A DNA stretch of 64,000 nt from positions 1 through 64,000 of the forward strand of contig NZ_JFZT01000021.1 of NCBI RefSeq assembly GCF_000632495.1, read 5' to 3'. Position 1 is the stretch's first letter. Each line of letters opens with the position of its first letter. The position numbers were made by a program, and so were the translations under genes. The notes under the pieces are model-generated. The model searched no databases. It worked only from the letters and a program-made list of their open reading frames with translations, and was not told the origin of the DNA. Below are positions 52,834 to 61,954 of this stretch, piece after piece. The DNA is from Candidatus Acidianus copahuensis (GTDB lineage Archaea > Thermoproteota > Thermoprotei_A > Sulfolobales > Sulfolobaceae).

Positions 52834-53518
52834 TAGAAATTCCTAGATTTTCTAACAACCACGTGTCTATAGAAAAATCATAGTACTTTCCTTTCACCGG
52901 GACTACTGAACCTCCTAGTATTTCGGATAATTTATAACAAAGATCAGTAAACGAAATTCTTTTTCCTCCCACGTTAACTATTCCCCTCGCATCAAGTTTT
53001 ATGAGCTTAGATATTATTTCAGAGAATTCCTTAACTGATATTGGAGAAAGGAAAAAGTCATCATTACAATTGGCTTTATGCCTTTTGAGCAATGACCTTA
53101 TAAAAGGTCTTATTATTCCATCATAAGTCATCGAGTAAATGGCCCCAGCTCTTACTATTAGGTAATTTCCAAGAGATGCTATACCAGTCTCGCCGGCTAA
53201 TTTAGTCATACCGAAGTAATTTATTGGCGATGGAGTAGAGCTTTCAGAGTAATATCCATTTTTTCCATCAAATATAAGATAACTGGAAATGTATACATTA
53301 AGTGCGCCTAATTTATTTGCGTTCCTTGCCACATTTATTGCAAACCAAACGTTATTGTTCCACATGGTTGATTTGTTATCTTTTGCTTCAAGTGTGTGAA
53401 TAACCACTCTGGGTTTAAGTTCTATAACTCTTTTTGGCGTATCTATTATAGAAACTTCATCATCAAGATATAAAGCTAAATTTCTTGCTAATTCTCCTTC
53501 ATCTGTTACGGCAATCAT
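52802..53518 (-). CDS. RmlD/NAD-dependent epimerase-like short-chain protein
   Basis: A 238-residue protein of the extended SDR/RmlD_sub_bind family. The catalytic pair Tyr and Lys are in YFGMTK near residue 130, and the fold continues with NYLIVRAGAIYSM. The usual Gly-rich dinucleotide loop is weak (VTDEGELARN). It likely reduces or epimerises a nucleotide sugar such as dTDP-4-dehydrorhamnose for surface glycans. The end overlaps the UDG gene by 32 bases (convergent). Confidence 0.7.
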   Translation of the reverse strand: MIAVTDEGELARNLALYLDDEVSIIDTPKRVIELKPRVVIHTLEAKDNKSTMWNNNVWFAINVARNANKLGALNVYISSYLIFDGKNGYYSESSTPSPINYFGMTKLAGETGIASLGNYLIVRAGAIYSMTYDGIIRPFIRSLLKRHKANCNDDFFLSPISVKEFSEIISKLIKLDARGIVNVGGKRISFTDLCYKLSEILGGSVVPVKGKYYDFSIDTWLLENLGISIRDRQEPLLF

Positions 53519-54192
53519 TTGAATACATGAGACTATTAACTAAAAATATCTATGTTAAGATCTAGAACCATTTGTTCTTAATTATTCCATAATATTAAGA
53601 AATGATGCATAAATAGGATACTCTTTAGAGTATACAAAAGTTACTATACTTCCATATTTTTAAATAACAATATTAATTATCTAGAAAATTGAAATCTATA
53701 TCGGAAATTAGAATAAACTAATTTTATATAGTACGTTAATTTCCGGTGAACTATTCGATAGTTTTGACCATTAATGATAAAATCTTAATAACCGCGTTTA
53801 TTATGACCTAACTGAACTATTTATCATGATTTGGCGACACTATCAACTACTCTGATCTTTCGGTTTTACTTTGAAAGTTGTGGTTACGTCGCAGACCGCA
53901 ATTTAGTTGGTTCCATTAACGTTTTGTCCCGTCCGGTGTGGGGTCACCTTAGATCCTGTGGAGTTGACCCCTCTTAAAGCCAAGGCAAGAGTTAACGATG
54001 AAGCAGGAAGCTCTGCACTGAAGTGCGGAGCGGATCACTTTCTCGCTAATAGGAAATGCCTTATTTAATTAGGTACATTTATATTTCAAAAATTCCTCTT
54101 TTATTATCATAAAGATAAAAATTGAGAAAAAGTTTTTATTAACACCATAAAGTTTATAATTTAAGCATATCATTCCTAAATAGAAAAGTTCT
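53519..54192 (+). pseudogene. tnpB C-terminal relic with its right end (53870-54045)
   Basis: The plus strand at 53870-53977 reads FESCGYVADRNLVGSINVLS and on to a TAA, the zinc ribbon and RuvC-III of a TnpB; the first ribbon Cys is lost. It is followed by a right-end region whose hairpin CTCTGCACT-GA-AGTGCGGAG (54011-54030) ends in GATCAC. Upstream to 53519 no tnpB remains. The last bases to 54192 contain the promoter of the beta-propeller gene (TAAAGTTTATAATTT region). Confidence 0.65.
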
Positions 54193-55497
54193 ATGAAGAG
54201 GACATTGGCTTTATTTCTCTTTGTAGTATCAATTATTATTATCGGGTCAATTACTGTTTCACTAACTTATGTTCATATATTATCTTTCAAGAAAACATCC
54301 AAACCAACTGTTCAGCCAATAGTTCAATTTGAGGAAAACCCTAATCATATCTATATTATTAATGTATCTACTGGTATTTTTAAGGATAATGTAGATTGGG
54401 CAATTATAGTTCCCCCAAGCATTGTAGGAAATATGTTAATACTAACAACATCAGGTCCTATGAATATGTCCAGTAGAGGTCTTGAGGAGAATATAGGTAG
54501 TGTAGTAGCAATAAATTTGATCACTGGAAAATTGATGTGGGAAGTACAATTTCCTAATCAAATCATGACTCAACCAATCATAGTAAATAACACTATTATA
54601 GTTGGTCTAGGAAATAATGAGTTTCCTAACTACTATAACATTTCTTCGCTAACAGGAGGAGTGATAAGGGGTACAGGTGTAAATTGTTTAGTAGCATTAA
54701 ACTTAGCTGGAAAAATTTTGTGGAGATTTCCGACTTCTGGTGAGGATATGCCAACTCCAGTCTACTATAATGGAAATATAATAGAAGCTAATGGAAACGA
54801 TCAAGTATTTTCTCTAACTATTAAAGGAAATTTGAGTTGGATAGAAAATATAAGCTCTTACGTTAGCATGTCTTCTCCAGTACTAGTAAATGGAACGATC
54901 TATTTTGGCGGTGCGCATCCATATACATTTTATGCAGTAAATGCTAGCAATGGGAAAATATTATGGCAGGATTCATTAAACGCTACAGGAGGTCTTGATG
55001 ACTCTTCTCCGGCTTACGCTAACGGAATTGTTGTAACATCATACACTAGGTTAATAGATGAAAACACTAGCTTAGCTAATTACTTAACTGGAATAAATTC
55101 TAGTAATGGTAAGTTAATTTGGACTGTTTATGAAGGCGATGGTTCTATACCCCCAAATCTAGAATCTCCCCCACCTACGATTTACGATGATATTGTGTTT
55201 CACGACACTCCTACCAATGGCACTCTATATGCAGTTAATTTAACTAATGGAAATATCCTCTGGACTTTCTACACAGGGCCTACAACAGCAAATGCCAATA
55301 TCCTCGAGGGCAAGTATGTTGTTATCCTTAATGGTCAAGGGGAACTTTTCGTACTGTCTTTAAATGGGACGTTTGTAAAAGAAATTAATACGGAAATTAT
55401 GTCAGGACCAGGAAACGTAATAGTAACAAACAATACATTGATATTGTGGGGATTAAATGGTATAATTGAGACAATTCCAATAAACTATATTATTTAA
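54193..55497 (+). CDS. membrane-anchored PQQ-type beta-propeller protein
   Basis: A 434-residue protein with an N-terminal helix (residues 5-28) and then a beta-propeller outside the membrane. Several blades carry the PQQ-repeat signature (G-K/N-I-L-W): LITGKLMWEV, LAGKILWRF, NASNGKILWQD, SNGKLIWTV, LTNGNILWTF. Such proteins bind quinone cofactors or metals, or serve as assembly factors or interaction scaffolds; none of the catalytic residues of PQQ-dehydrogenases is clear. Single gene, ATG 54193, TATA-like region near 54160. Confidence 0.75.
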   Translation: MKRTLALFLFVVSIIIIGSITVSLTYVHILSFKKTSKPTVQPIVQFEENPNHIYIINVSTGIFKDNVDWAIIVPPSIVGNMLILTTSGPMNMSSRGLEENIGSVVAINLITGKLMWEVQFPNQIMTQPIIVNNTIIVGLGNNEFPNYYNISSLTGGVIRGTGVNCLVALNLAGKILWRFPTSGEDMPTPVYYNGNIIEANGNDQVFSLTIKGNLSWIENISSYVSMSSPVLVNGTIYFGGAHPYTFYAVNASNGKILWQDSLNATGGLDDSSPAYANGIVVTSYTRLIDENTSLANYLTGINSSNGKLIWTVYEGDGSIPPNLESPPPTIYDDIVFHDTPTNGTLYAVNLTNGNILWTFYTGPTTANANILEGKYVVILNGQGELFVLSLNGTFVKEINTEIMSGPGNVIVTNNTLILWGLNGIIETIPINYII

Positions 55498-56110
55498 GGT
55501 GAAATTAAATATAAGTCTTGAAAAAGTTTAATTTTATTTATAAAATTTTTAATATAAAAAATATAAAACATAAATGATACATAGCACAGATCTAAAGGTC
55601 TAGTTAGTTCACCTTTAAATCTATTATACTTGTAAAGCTTGTGTTAGGCTGTGTTATATAGGGTTCTCACGAGTTCACCTAGATTTTTGCTACCTGCATC
55701 CCAGATAATATTAACAAGTTTTTTAAAATATTTTATGTGTAGATTCTTTGTGTATACTTTAATGTGATCTACAAATAAGGAATCTCTCAGTCCATTGTAT
55801 GTATTTTAAATTAAAGTTATATTTTTTTAAAAAAAATTTTGAGAACTATAGAGAGGCGAGGTTAGATCAGAATTTCTGAAATTCTCTACTTGAGAAGAAA
55901 TAGGAACTATCATAAGTAGTCCTCTCAACTTATACTCAAACTAATTATGAGCCCATAAGTACTTTCTTAGTTTAGTTTTATATAATATTATATCTATGGA
56001 ATATTCTTTCACTAGTAAGTAAAAAATTCATTATGTAACGTCTATATAAACTTATGTTAGAAAACATTTATCGTAATACTAATAAATGTCCACTTGGCAT
56101 ATAAAATATC
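55498..56110. other. intergenic with a perfect palindrome (55869-55885)
   Basis: No gene is seen. AGAATTT-CTG-AAATTCT (55869-55885) is a perfect 7-3-7 inverted repeat; T-runs at 55823-55829 may end transcription of the beta-propeller gene. The less AT-rich stretch at about 55600-55690 is unassigned. Confidence 0.35.
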
Positions 56111-56440
56111 ATGGATAGATTTGATGGATACAGTACTTTAGAGATTTATCTTAAACATAGAAAAAAAAGAACACAATTAGAAATATTGCTTGAAGTTGTT
56201 ATGTGCAGTAACAATCAATCAATAACTAGAATAATGTATTGTGCGGGATTAAGTTATCCCCTGGTAAAGAAGTACTTAGGCACCGCTTCAGAAAATGGAC
56301 TTGTTGAATTTAATGGGAAAACATATTTGCTTACAGAAAAAGGAAAGAGTTTATTAAAGGCCTACTCAGATTTTAGTCGGCTTGTTAAAGAAGTAAAGGT
56401 AATTGAAAATAATATCAACAGTTTATTGAATAAAATCTAA
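56111..56440 (+). CDS. Sso10a-like winged-helix DNA-binding protein
   Basis: A 109-residue archaeal wHTH. The recognition region SITRIMYCAGLSYPLVKKYL and the wing (NGLVEFNGKTYLLTEKGKSLL) match the Sso10a/HTH_45 type, and the C-terminal helix would pair in an antiparallel coiled coil for dimer formation. Sso10a proteins are abundant chromatin or regulatory proteins of Sulfolobales. It shares its architecture with the gene at 57933; the two flank a region of tnpB relics. The start at ATG 56111 follows an AT-rich region with TATA-like ATAAAATATC. Confidence 0.7.
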   Translation: MDRFDGYSTLEIYLKHRKKRTQLEILLEVVMCSNNQSITRIMYCAGLSYPLVKKYLGTASENGLVEFNGKTYLLTEKGKSLLKAYSDFSRLVKEVKVIENNINSLLNKI

Positions 56441-57932
56441 TTTCATTATAATTCTAATAAAAAATCTTTATATTTTTGAAATAAGAATAAAATTAGAATT
56501 ATTGCCTAATAAAACAAGGAATAATATAGTCTAATTATCTCTTCAGGGATTAAGAGGACTGAAGATCAAGGTAAGAATGGATATCTTAGGGACATGATCT
56601 AATTGTGGTATAGTCTCAAGAAAGCACAACTAACGCATTTTCAATTGTCCTAATTGTGATTATGAGGCTAATTTGGTTGTTAGCGCTTTATAAATATGTT
56701 TAAAGGCTAATCAACACGTTAATATGACTTCGGATATTCTTAACGAGTAATTCTAAGAATTATCTAACACGAGACATACTTGACATCCTCACCCCAATGA
56801 AGTGGAGTGCGTCCGACTGAGAGTGGGATTAAGAGGTGATGATAACGCTATCTCGCCACATCAAGTTATGTAGCTTGTAGACATAACAGGTGTTCATGAA
56901 GCACAACTTGAGGTTTGAGAGGTAATTATAGATATATTTAAGAACCTTCTCCCTCTCATCCCTCTCCATGAAACGCCACTTCGTCGTATGTATAGAGAAG
57001 AGAGATAAGAAAACTCCTTTGTATTTTCATTCAGTGAAAGATCTTGATTCTCTCTATTTCCCTCTTCCTTATGCTTTTGATCATGAAATATCGGTATTAG
57101 ATCAAATGTGGAGGTTTTCTCAATATAAATATATAGTAAGATAAAATTATGTAATATTCGCATATAAATAGTATAAGTTAAAAAGAGTTCTAACTTCTCG
57201 AATATAACACAGTTTCCTTTGATGAGACGTTAGAGATAACAAAGATAGGATGAGGACATATAATATAAATAGTTAGATGATAGTTATTGTTTCCATTAAT
57301 TCTGTATATAGATTATTTTCAATCAAAGCCATATAGATCATTACAAGAAGTAATAGAAACTACATTTTATGTAAAAGATTTTTAAGATAAAATTTTCAAA
57401 ATAAGGGCAAATCACGTTAAAGTTGTCATCGTTCAGTCTGATTTTTACGGAAAATAGAATCTCGATAAGGCAACCGGATGGAATTTTCTAGTTAAAGAAC
57501 ATACACGTGTATCTATTCCTCTTTGATTTGGAGGAAGCTCGTTCTTACCCTTTCTATCCAATTCATTTTAAGAAACATATGATTGAAGGATAATTTTATA
57601 TAAAATTTAAGTGGTAATTCCCTTCCAATTATAACAAAACAATTAGTATGCTTATCCTGTAACAATATGCTTTCGCTTTATCGTATTTTAGATAAATCTT
57701 TATTGTAGTCCTATTTTGACTTAAAAACCATTATTCATAAAATATTAACTATATTATCTATATTTTACTGTAATAATACTATATAAAAATAAGAGCTAAA
57801 TTTAAGTTAAAGCAACCATATCGTTCATTTTTATTCAATAGAATTTAAAATTAAAATATCTATTCAAGTGGAAAAAATGATTATAAATAAGTATTAGAAA
57901 GATTTTAATCACCAAAAGATATTTTAAGGAAT
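56441..57932. mobile_element. decayed tnpB elements, no intact gene
   Basis: The plus strand at 56640-56693 reads FNCPNCDYEANLVVSAL then a stop, a TnpB zinc ribbon remnant. At 56790-56809 (CACCCCAATGAAGTGGAGTG, which on the minus strand pairs as a hairpin) a second, oppositely oriented right end begins: the minus strand shows ATTGGGGTGAGGATGTCA, and short open pieces continue to about 56980. From about 57000 to 57930 the DNA is AT-rich with no gene that I can support. Confidence 0.5.
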
Positions 57933-58223
57933 ATGGGTAGAAAGAGGGACAAATTTGATATTATATATAGTATATTTAAAGCGTCCAAGACAGGAGTAAA
58001 AAAATCAAAACTAGCGAATTTGGCAAATTTGAGTTATGAACTGAAGAAAAAGTATCTTTTAACGCTAATAAACGCCGGATATATGGTGGAAAGGGATGGA
58101 ATGTACTATCTAACAAATAAAGGCCAAGAATACCTGAAACAAATTGAACTATATTTGCTTTATAAGAAGAAACTTCAGGAAATATTAGATGATATACTTG
58201 GAGAGATTCGGGATTTTAATTAA
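57933..58223 (+). CDS. Sso10a-like winged-helix DNA-binding protein
   Basis: A 96-residue wHTH of the Sso10a type: a wHTH (VKKSKLANLANLSYELKKKY, then NAGYMVERDGMYYLTNKGQ) and a C-terminal helix (QIELYLLYKKKLQEILDDIL) that forms the dimer coiled coil. It is of the Sso10a length. Basic, soluble, presumably nucleoid-associated. A TATA-like TTTTAATC and AAGATATTTTAAGG lie upstream of the ATG at 57933. Related to, but not identical with, the 56111 protein. Confidence 0.75.
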   Translation: MGRKRDKFDIIYSIFKASKTGVKKSKLANLANLSYELKKKYLLTLINAGYMVERDGMYYLTNKGQEYLKQIELYLLYKKKLQEILDDILGEIRDFN

Positions 58224-58562
58224 GGATAGGATATTTTAAAAAAATCTACTATAGTATATATTCTTAGTAAATATCATCTTATCAATCACTAATAAAATTT
58301 TACATGAAAATTTCATCATAAAAAATTTGATATTTGAACCCATTAGTGTAGTTAACGTATTTCCTTTATCTGAATTTTGATGGATATCACGTTTGGCTGT
58401 ATAATAATGGAAATTTATAGATTTGATGATTGTTGATAATTTTTATTATCGATAAGAACTAATTTAATATTTCTGATTAGATTAAAATTTTTTATCTTAA
58501 AATAACACAAAACATGAATAAATAATGGTATTATCAATATTTCTTATAAGAGACAAAATCCC
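58224..58562. other. intergenic, no gene seen
   Basis: Very AT-rich spacer between the convergent ends of the Sso10a-like gene and the NiCoT gene. T- and A-rich runs could end both transcripts. No gene or RNA is evident. Confidence 0.4.
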
Positions 58563-59684
58563 TTATTTTTTCCGCAGATCTGGCTTTTGATAAGAAGGTA
58601 ATACTTTATACTTATATACTACAATCGAAATAGTCCAGACTGAGGCGAATGTTCCGACAATAACTAAGCCAATGTAGCTCCATGATGTATTACTATTTAT
58701 CCATGCTATCAAATTCCAAAAGCCACCATATAGATCTATCTCGGATTGCAATAAACCTAAAAGCTCTAATGAACCGATTAAGAAAGCTACTAGTATCGAT
58801 GATACTGTCATAGTTAGATTGTACCATATTTTCTTAATTGGATCTCCTAAAAATGCCCATCTATAAGCGGTGTTCATGAAGAATCCGTCAGTAGAGTCTA
58901 CTAATACCATTCCAGCAGTAAATAGTAAAGGAAAAACTAAAATATATGAAGGAGATATATTGATAAATATACCTTCAGAGGTAGCTGTTAACGCTAATAA
59001 TGCTGTTTCTGAAGCTGTATCGAAACCTAATCCAAAAAGAAATCCAATGGGATACATATAATACTGGTTTTTAATAATGGAGAAGAATCTTCTGAAATAT
59101 CTATTCATTAGACCCTTCCTATTTAATGTCTCTTCTATTCTTTGCTCATTTATATTGCCTTTCACGCTTTGTTTATATAATCGGTAGATTTCTAATCCCA
59201 CAAAAAAATTTAATGACCCAAGAATGTATAAAACGCCCCCACTAATGAGTGTTCCTAAAATCGAACCTATATTCTCTAGTGTAGGCATATTAGATTTAAT
59301 GGCTGCACCTGTAATTATGATGGCAATAGATAATAACAAAACTACTGTAGAGTGACCTAGGGAAAAGAATGTTCCGGTTAATAGTGAAGGTCTCTTTTCC
59401 TGTGTTAATTTTCTAGTAGCGTTATCTATTGCTGCTATGTGATCGGCATCGACAGCATGTCTAAGGCCAAACATAAAAGCTAAACTACCTAGGGAAAAGA
59501 AGGATGCTTTTGAGCTTATGGTATCTGAATTTACCTGAATTAAGGAAAGGAAAAGAAATACAATAATTAAAATATTTATAAAATAAAATAACACAATTAC
59601 CATTTTAGTCCTGAAATTTAGTTTTGATAACATGTATCTGGATAGCCTATCCATATATTTAAGTTTTCTGATTTTGTGTGTCAT
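58563..59684 (-). CDS. NiCoT-family nickel/cobalt transporter
   Basis: A 373-residue permease with about 8 helices, carrying the NiCoT signature HAVDADHIAAIDN (H-x4-D-H) near residue 75, and a second conserved region with LGFDTASETALL near residue 220. NiCoT proteins (HoxN/NixA type) bring Ni2+ or Co2+ into the cell. Which metal is not evident; nickel enzymes or cobalamin could be the sink. It starts at ATG 59684 and diverges from the sedolisin gene, with 149 bases between the starts. Confidence 0.9.
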   Translation of the reverse strand: MTHKIRKLKYMDRLSRYMLSKLNFRTKMVIVLFYFINILIIVFLFLSLIQVNSDTISSKASFFSLGSLAFMFGLRHAVDADHIAAIDNATRKLTQEKRPSLLTGTFFSLGHSTVVLLLSIAIIITGAAIKSNMPTLENIGSILGTLISGGVLYILGSLNFFVGLEIYRLYKQSVKGNINEQRIEETLNRKGLMNRYFRRFFSIIKNQYYMYPIGFLFGLGFDTASETALLALTATSEGIFINISPSYILVFPLLFTAGMVLVDSTDGFFMNTAYRWAFLGDPIKKIWYNLTMTVSSILVAFLIGSLELLGLLQSEIDLYGGFWNLIAWINSNTSWSYIGLVIVGTFASVWTISIVVYKYKVLPSYQKPDLRKK

Positions 59685-59833
59685 TTTTAAAAATATTTTA
59701 AAGAAATTAATTAGAAAATATTATAGAAAGAATATTTAAATATAAGATATTCTCTTCTTATAAACAAAAATGATAATAAAATCTAATGTTATTCAAAGCA
59801 ATCCTTTTAATTTGGAGTTGTGAAAGGGAATAG

Positions 59834-61642
59834 ATGATACGCGTCCTAATTGCTCTTTTAACTATAATCATTTTTCTAAGTTCTTTTTCATTAGAAAGTA
59901 TTTCATCTTCTCAAAGTTCTTATTATATACAAACAACTTCACCTGTTTACTCAATTCTTCCAGGTTCACACTTTATCCAACCATTAAATCGTAGTACAGA
60001 ATTATACATAGGAGTGTTATTATCGCTTAGAAATACATCAGGATTAACGTCACTCCTTAATTTTATCTACGGTTCTAAGCAATACTATCACCATTGGTTA
60101 TCTCCCATGTCCTTTGATAATCAATTTTATCCTAAGCGATCCTATGTTAATAATCTTATTTCATATCTTGAATCATATAATCTAAGTTATAGTGGAGAAT
60201 TTGGAGATAATCTAGTTTTAATATTTAATGGGAGCGTGGAATCTGTGGAAAGTGCATTTCACACATATATTAATGTATACTACTATCCATTCACGACAAT
60301 CTACTGGTTTGGTCTTCCAGGAATTACAAATATACAGCCGTTCTATTATTATGCGAACAACGTTACCGCATCTGTACCATATAATGTTGGAAAATTCATC
60401 TTAGGAATAGTTGGACTAAATAGTTTCGATCCTCATTTGTATTCTGCAATATCTCAAGATTGGAAAGCTAATATTGTTAAATATAACGCAACAGACAGTT
60501 CTCTGATTTCCAAGATTGTAATATCTCCTTTGACAATTCAGCGTTACTTCAATTTTACTCAGGCTTATCAAAACGGTTATACAGGGAAAGGAAGTACAAT
60601 AGCTATAGAGGGAGTTCCAGAGGAATACATTAATAACTCCGACATATACGCATTTTGGAATCTATATAACGTGCAAAGAACCGGAACATTTAGCGTTGTC
60701 GAGTTTGGAAATGATACGTCGGGTGGTCAGTCTGGAGAAAACGAATTAGACGCTGAATGGGCAGGAGCTTTCTCTCCAGGAGCTAACCTTTATGTAGTCT
60801 TCAGCAACGGATATGTAGGAGGGGTATCATTAGTAGGTTACCTATTAAATTACTGGTATGAACTATATTATATGATCAATGTTCTAAATCCCACTGAGAT
60901 CTCTATTTCAGTTACGGTACCTGAATCATACTTAGCAGCCTATTATCCAGCTATGCTTCAGTTTATACATCAGATCATGGAACAGGCTGCAGTTGAGGGA
61001 ATTTCTGTGTTAGCTGCCTCTGGGGATTGGGGATTTGAAAGCGACCATCCTCCTCCCAACTTTATAATAGACACCTATAATACAATTTGGTATCCAGAGA
61101 CGGACCCCTATGTCACTTCAGTAGGAGGGATTTTCATTTCGGTAAATTCTTCCGGAAATATTACTAGAATAACTGGATGGGATTATAGTACTGGTGGAAA
61201 TAGCGTAGTGTTTCCGGCTCAAAGTTACGAACTAACCTCTATTATTCCTGATACTCCAAAGCTTGTAAGAACTTATCCTGATATAGCTTTTGTTAGTGCT
61301 GGAGGGTTTAACATACCGGAATTTGGCTTTGGTTTACCATTAATATTTCAAGGTCAGTTATTCCTATGGTACGGTACAAGTGGAGCTGCGCCAGTAACTG
61401 CAGCGATGGTTTCATTGACTGCTCAAAGGCTTGGTTCGCTCAATTTTGCGCTATATAGCATATCATATCAGGGTAAGATATTTACTCCTAATGGTTATAT
61501 TCAGGGAATGAAGGCTTGGATCCCAATTACTACAGGGGGTAATCCAACTCCTGCTCACTATGGATGGAATTATGTAACAGGTCCTGGAACGTATAATGCG
61601 TATGCAATGATTTACGACTTAATTTTATATAGCGAAACATAA
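59834..61642 (+). CDS. sedolisin (S53) acid protease
   Basis: A 602-residue exported serine carboxyl protease, active at low pH. A signal peptide (residues 1-25) is followed by a pro-domain (to about residue 210) that is removed on activation. The catalytic Glu and Asp are in GENELDAEW (about residues 302 and 306), the oxyanion Asp is in AASGDWGFES (near residue 398), and the Ser is in GTSGAAP (about residue 516). The calcium site is in the C-terminal HYGWNYVTGPG region. It likely digests proteins outside the cell. A GTGAAAGGGA stretch before ATG 59834 may be a ribosome-binding site. Confidence 0.85.
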   Translation: MIRVLIALLTIIIFLSSFSLESISSSQSSYYIQTTSPVYSILPGSHFIQPLNRSTELYIGVLLSLRNTSGLTSLLNFIYGSKQYYHHWLSPMSFDNQFYPKRSYVNNLISYLESYNLSYSGEFGDNLVLIFNGSVESVESAFHTYINVYYYPFTTIYWFGLPGITNIQPFYYYANNVTASVPYNVGKFILGIVGLNSFDPHLYSAISQDWKANIVKYNATDSSLISKIVISPLTIQRYFNFTQAYQNGYTGKGSTIAIEGVPEEYINNSDIYAFWNLYNVQRTGTFSVVEFGNDTSGGQSGENELDAEWAGAFSPGANLYVVFSNGYVGGVSLVGYLLNYWYELYYMINVLNPTEISISVTVPESYLAAYYPAMLQFIHQIMEQAAVEGISVLAASGDWGFESDHPPPNFIIDTYNTIWYPETDPYVTSVGGIFISVNSSGNITRITGWDYSTGGNSVVFPAQSYELTSIIPDTPKLVRTYPDIAFVSAGGFNIPEFGFGLPLIFQGQLFLWYGTSGAAPVTAAMVSLTAQRLGSLNFALYSISYQGKIFTPNGYIQGMKAWIPITTGGNPTPAHYGWNYVTGPGTYNAYAMIYDLILYSET

Positions 61643-61665
61643 TAGATCCATCTATTCAATAATTC
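61643..61665. other. short spacer before the T-run
   Basis: The short stretch from the sedolisin stop to the T-run, with no gene. The rest of the gap to 61954 is AT-rich with no gene seen, and lies between two convergent genes. Confidence 0.4.
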
Positions 61666-61678
61666 TTTTTTTTTTTTT
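61666..61678 (+). terminator. T-run terminator of the sedolisin gene
   Basis: Thirteen T residues (61666-61678) begin 24 bases after the stop of the sedolisin gene. Archaeal transcription commonly ends at such runs. No hairpin is needed or seen. Confidence 0.6.
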
Positions 61679-61954
61679 GTAAAACTTATTTAATTTTAGA
61701 TTAGATATTAATCTATTTTATAAAAATCTTTACATTTATAAAATTACTATTAGTAACGGTTAAATTGATTGAAAAATTTTATCCATTACTCGTCGAGTTT
61801 TGCATCTTTCAACAATATTTTTCTCTAGTAAATATTATTTTAATAAAAAAGTTTAATCCAATAAATTATTAAAAACTCTATCTAAGAGTAATCAAGGATG
61901 TTAGTAGGCCTAACAGAAACTTACCATTATCCGTCTTAGTAGTGGAGAATGCTA

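Noticed and set aside
56894..57163. Minus-strand 89-residue open frame
   Set aside because: Lies in decayed mobile DNA, with no codon pattern or family features that support it.
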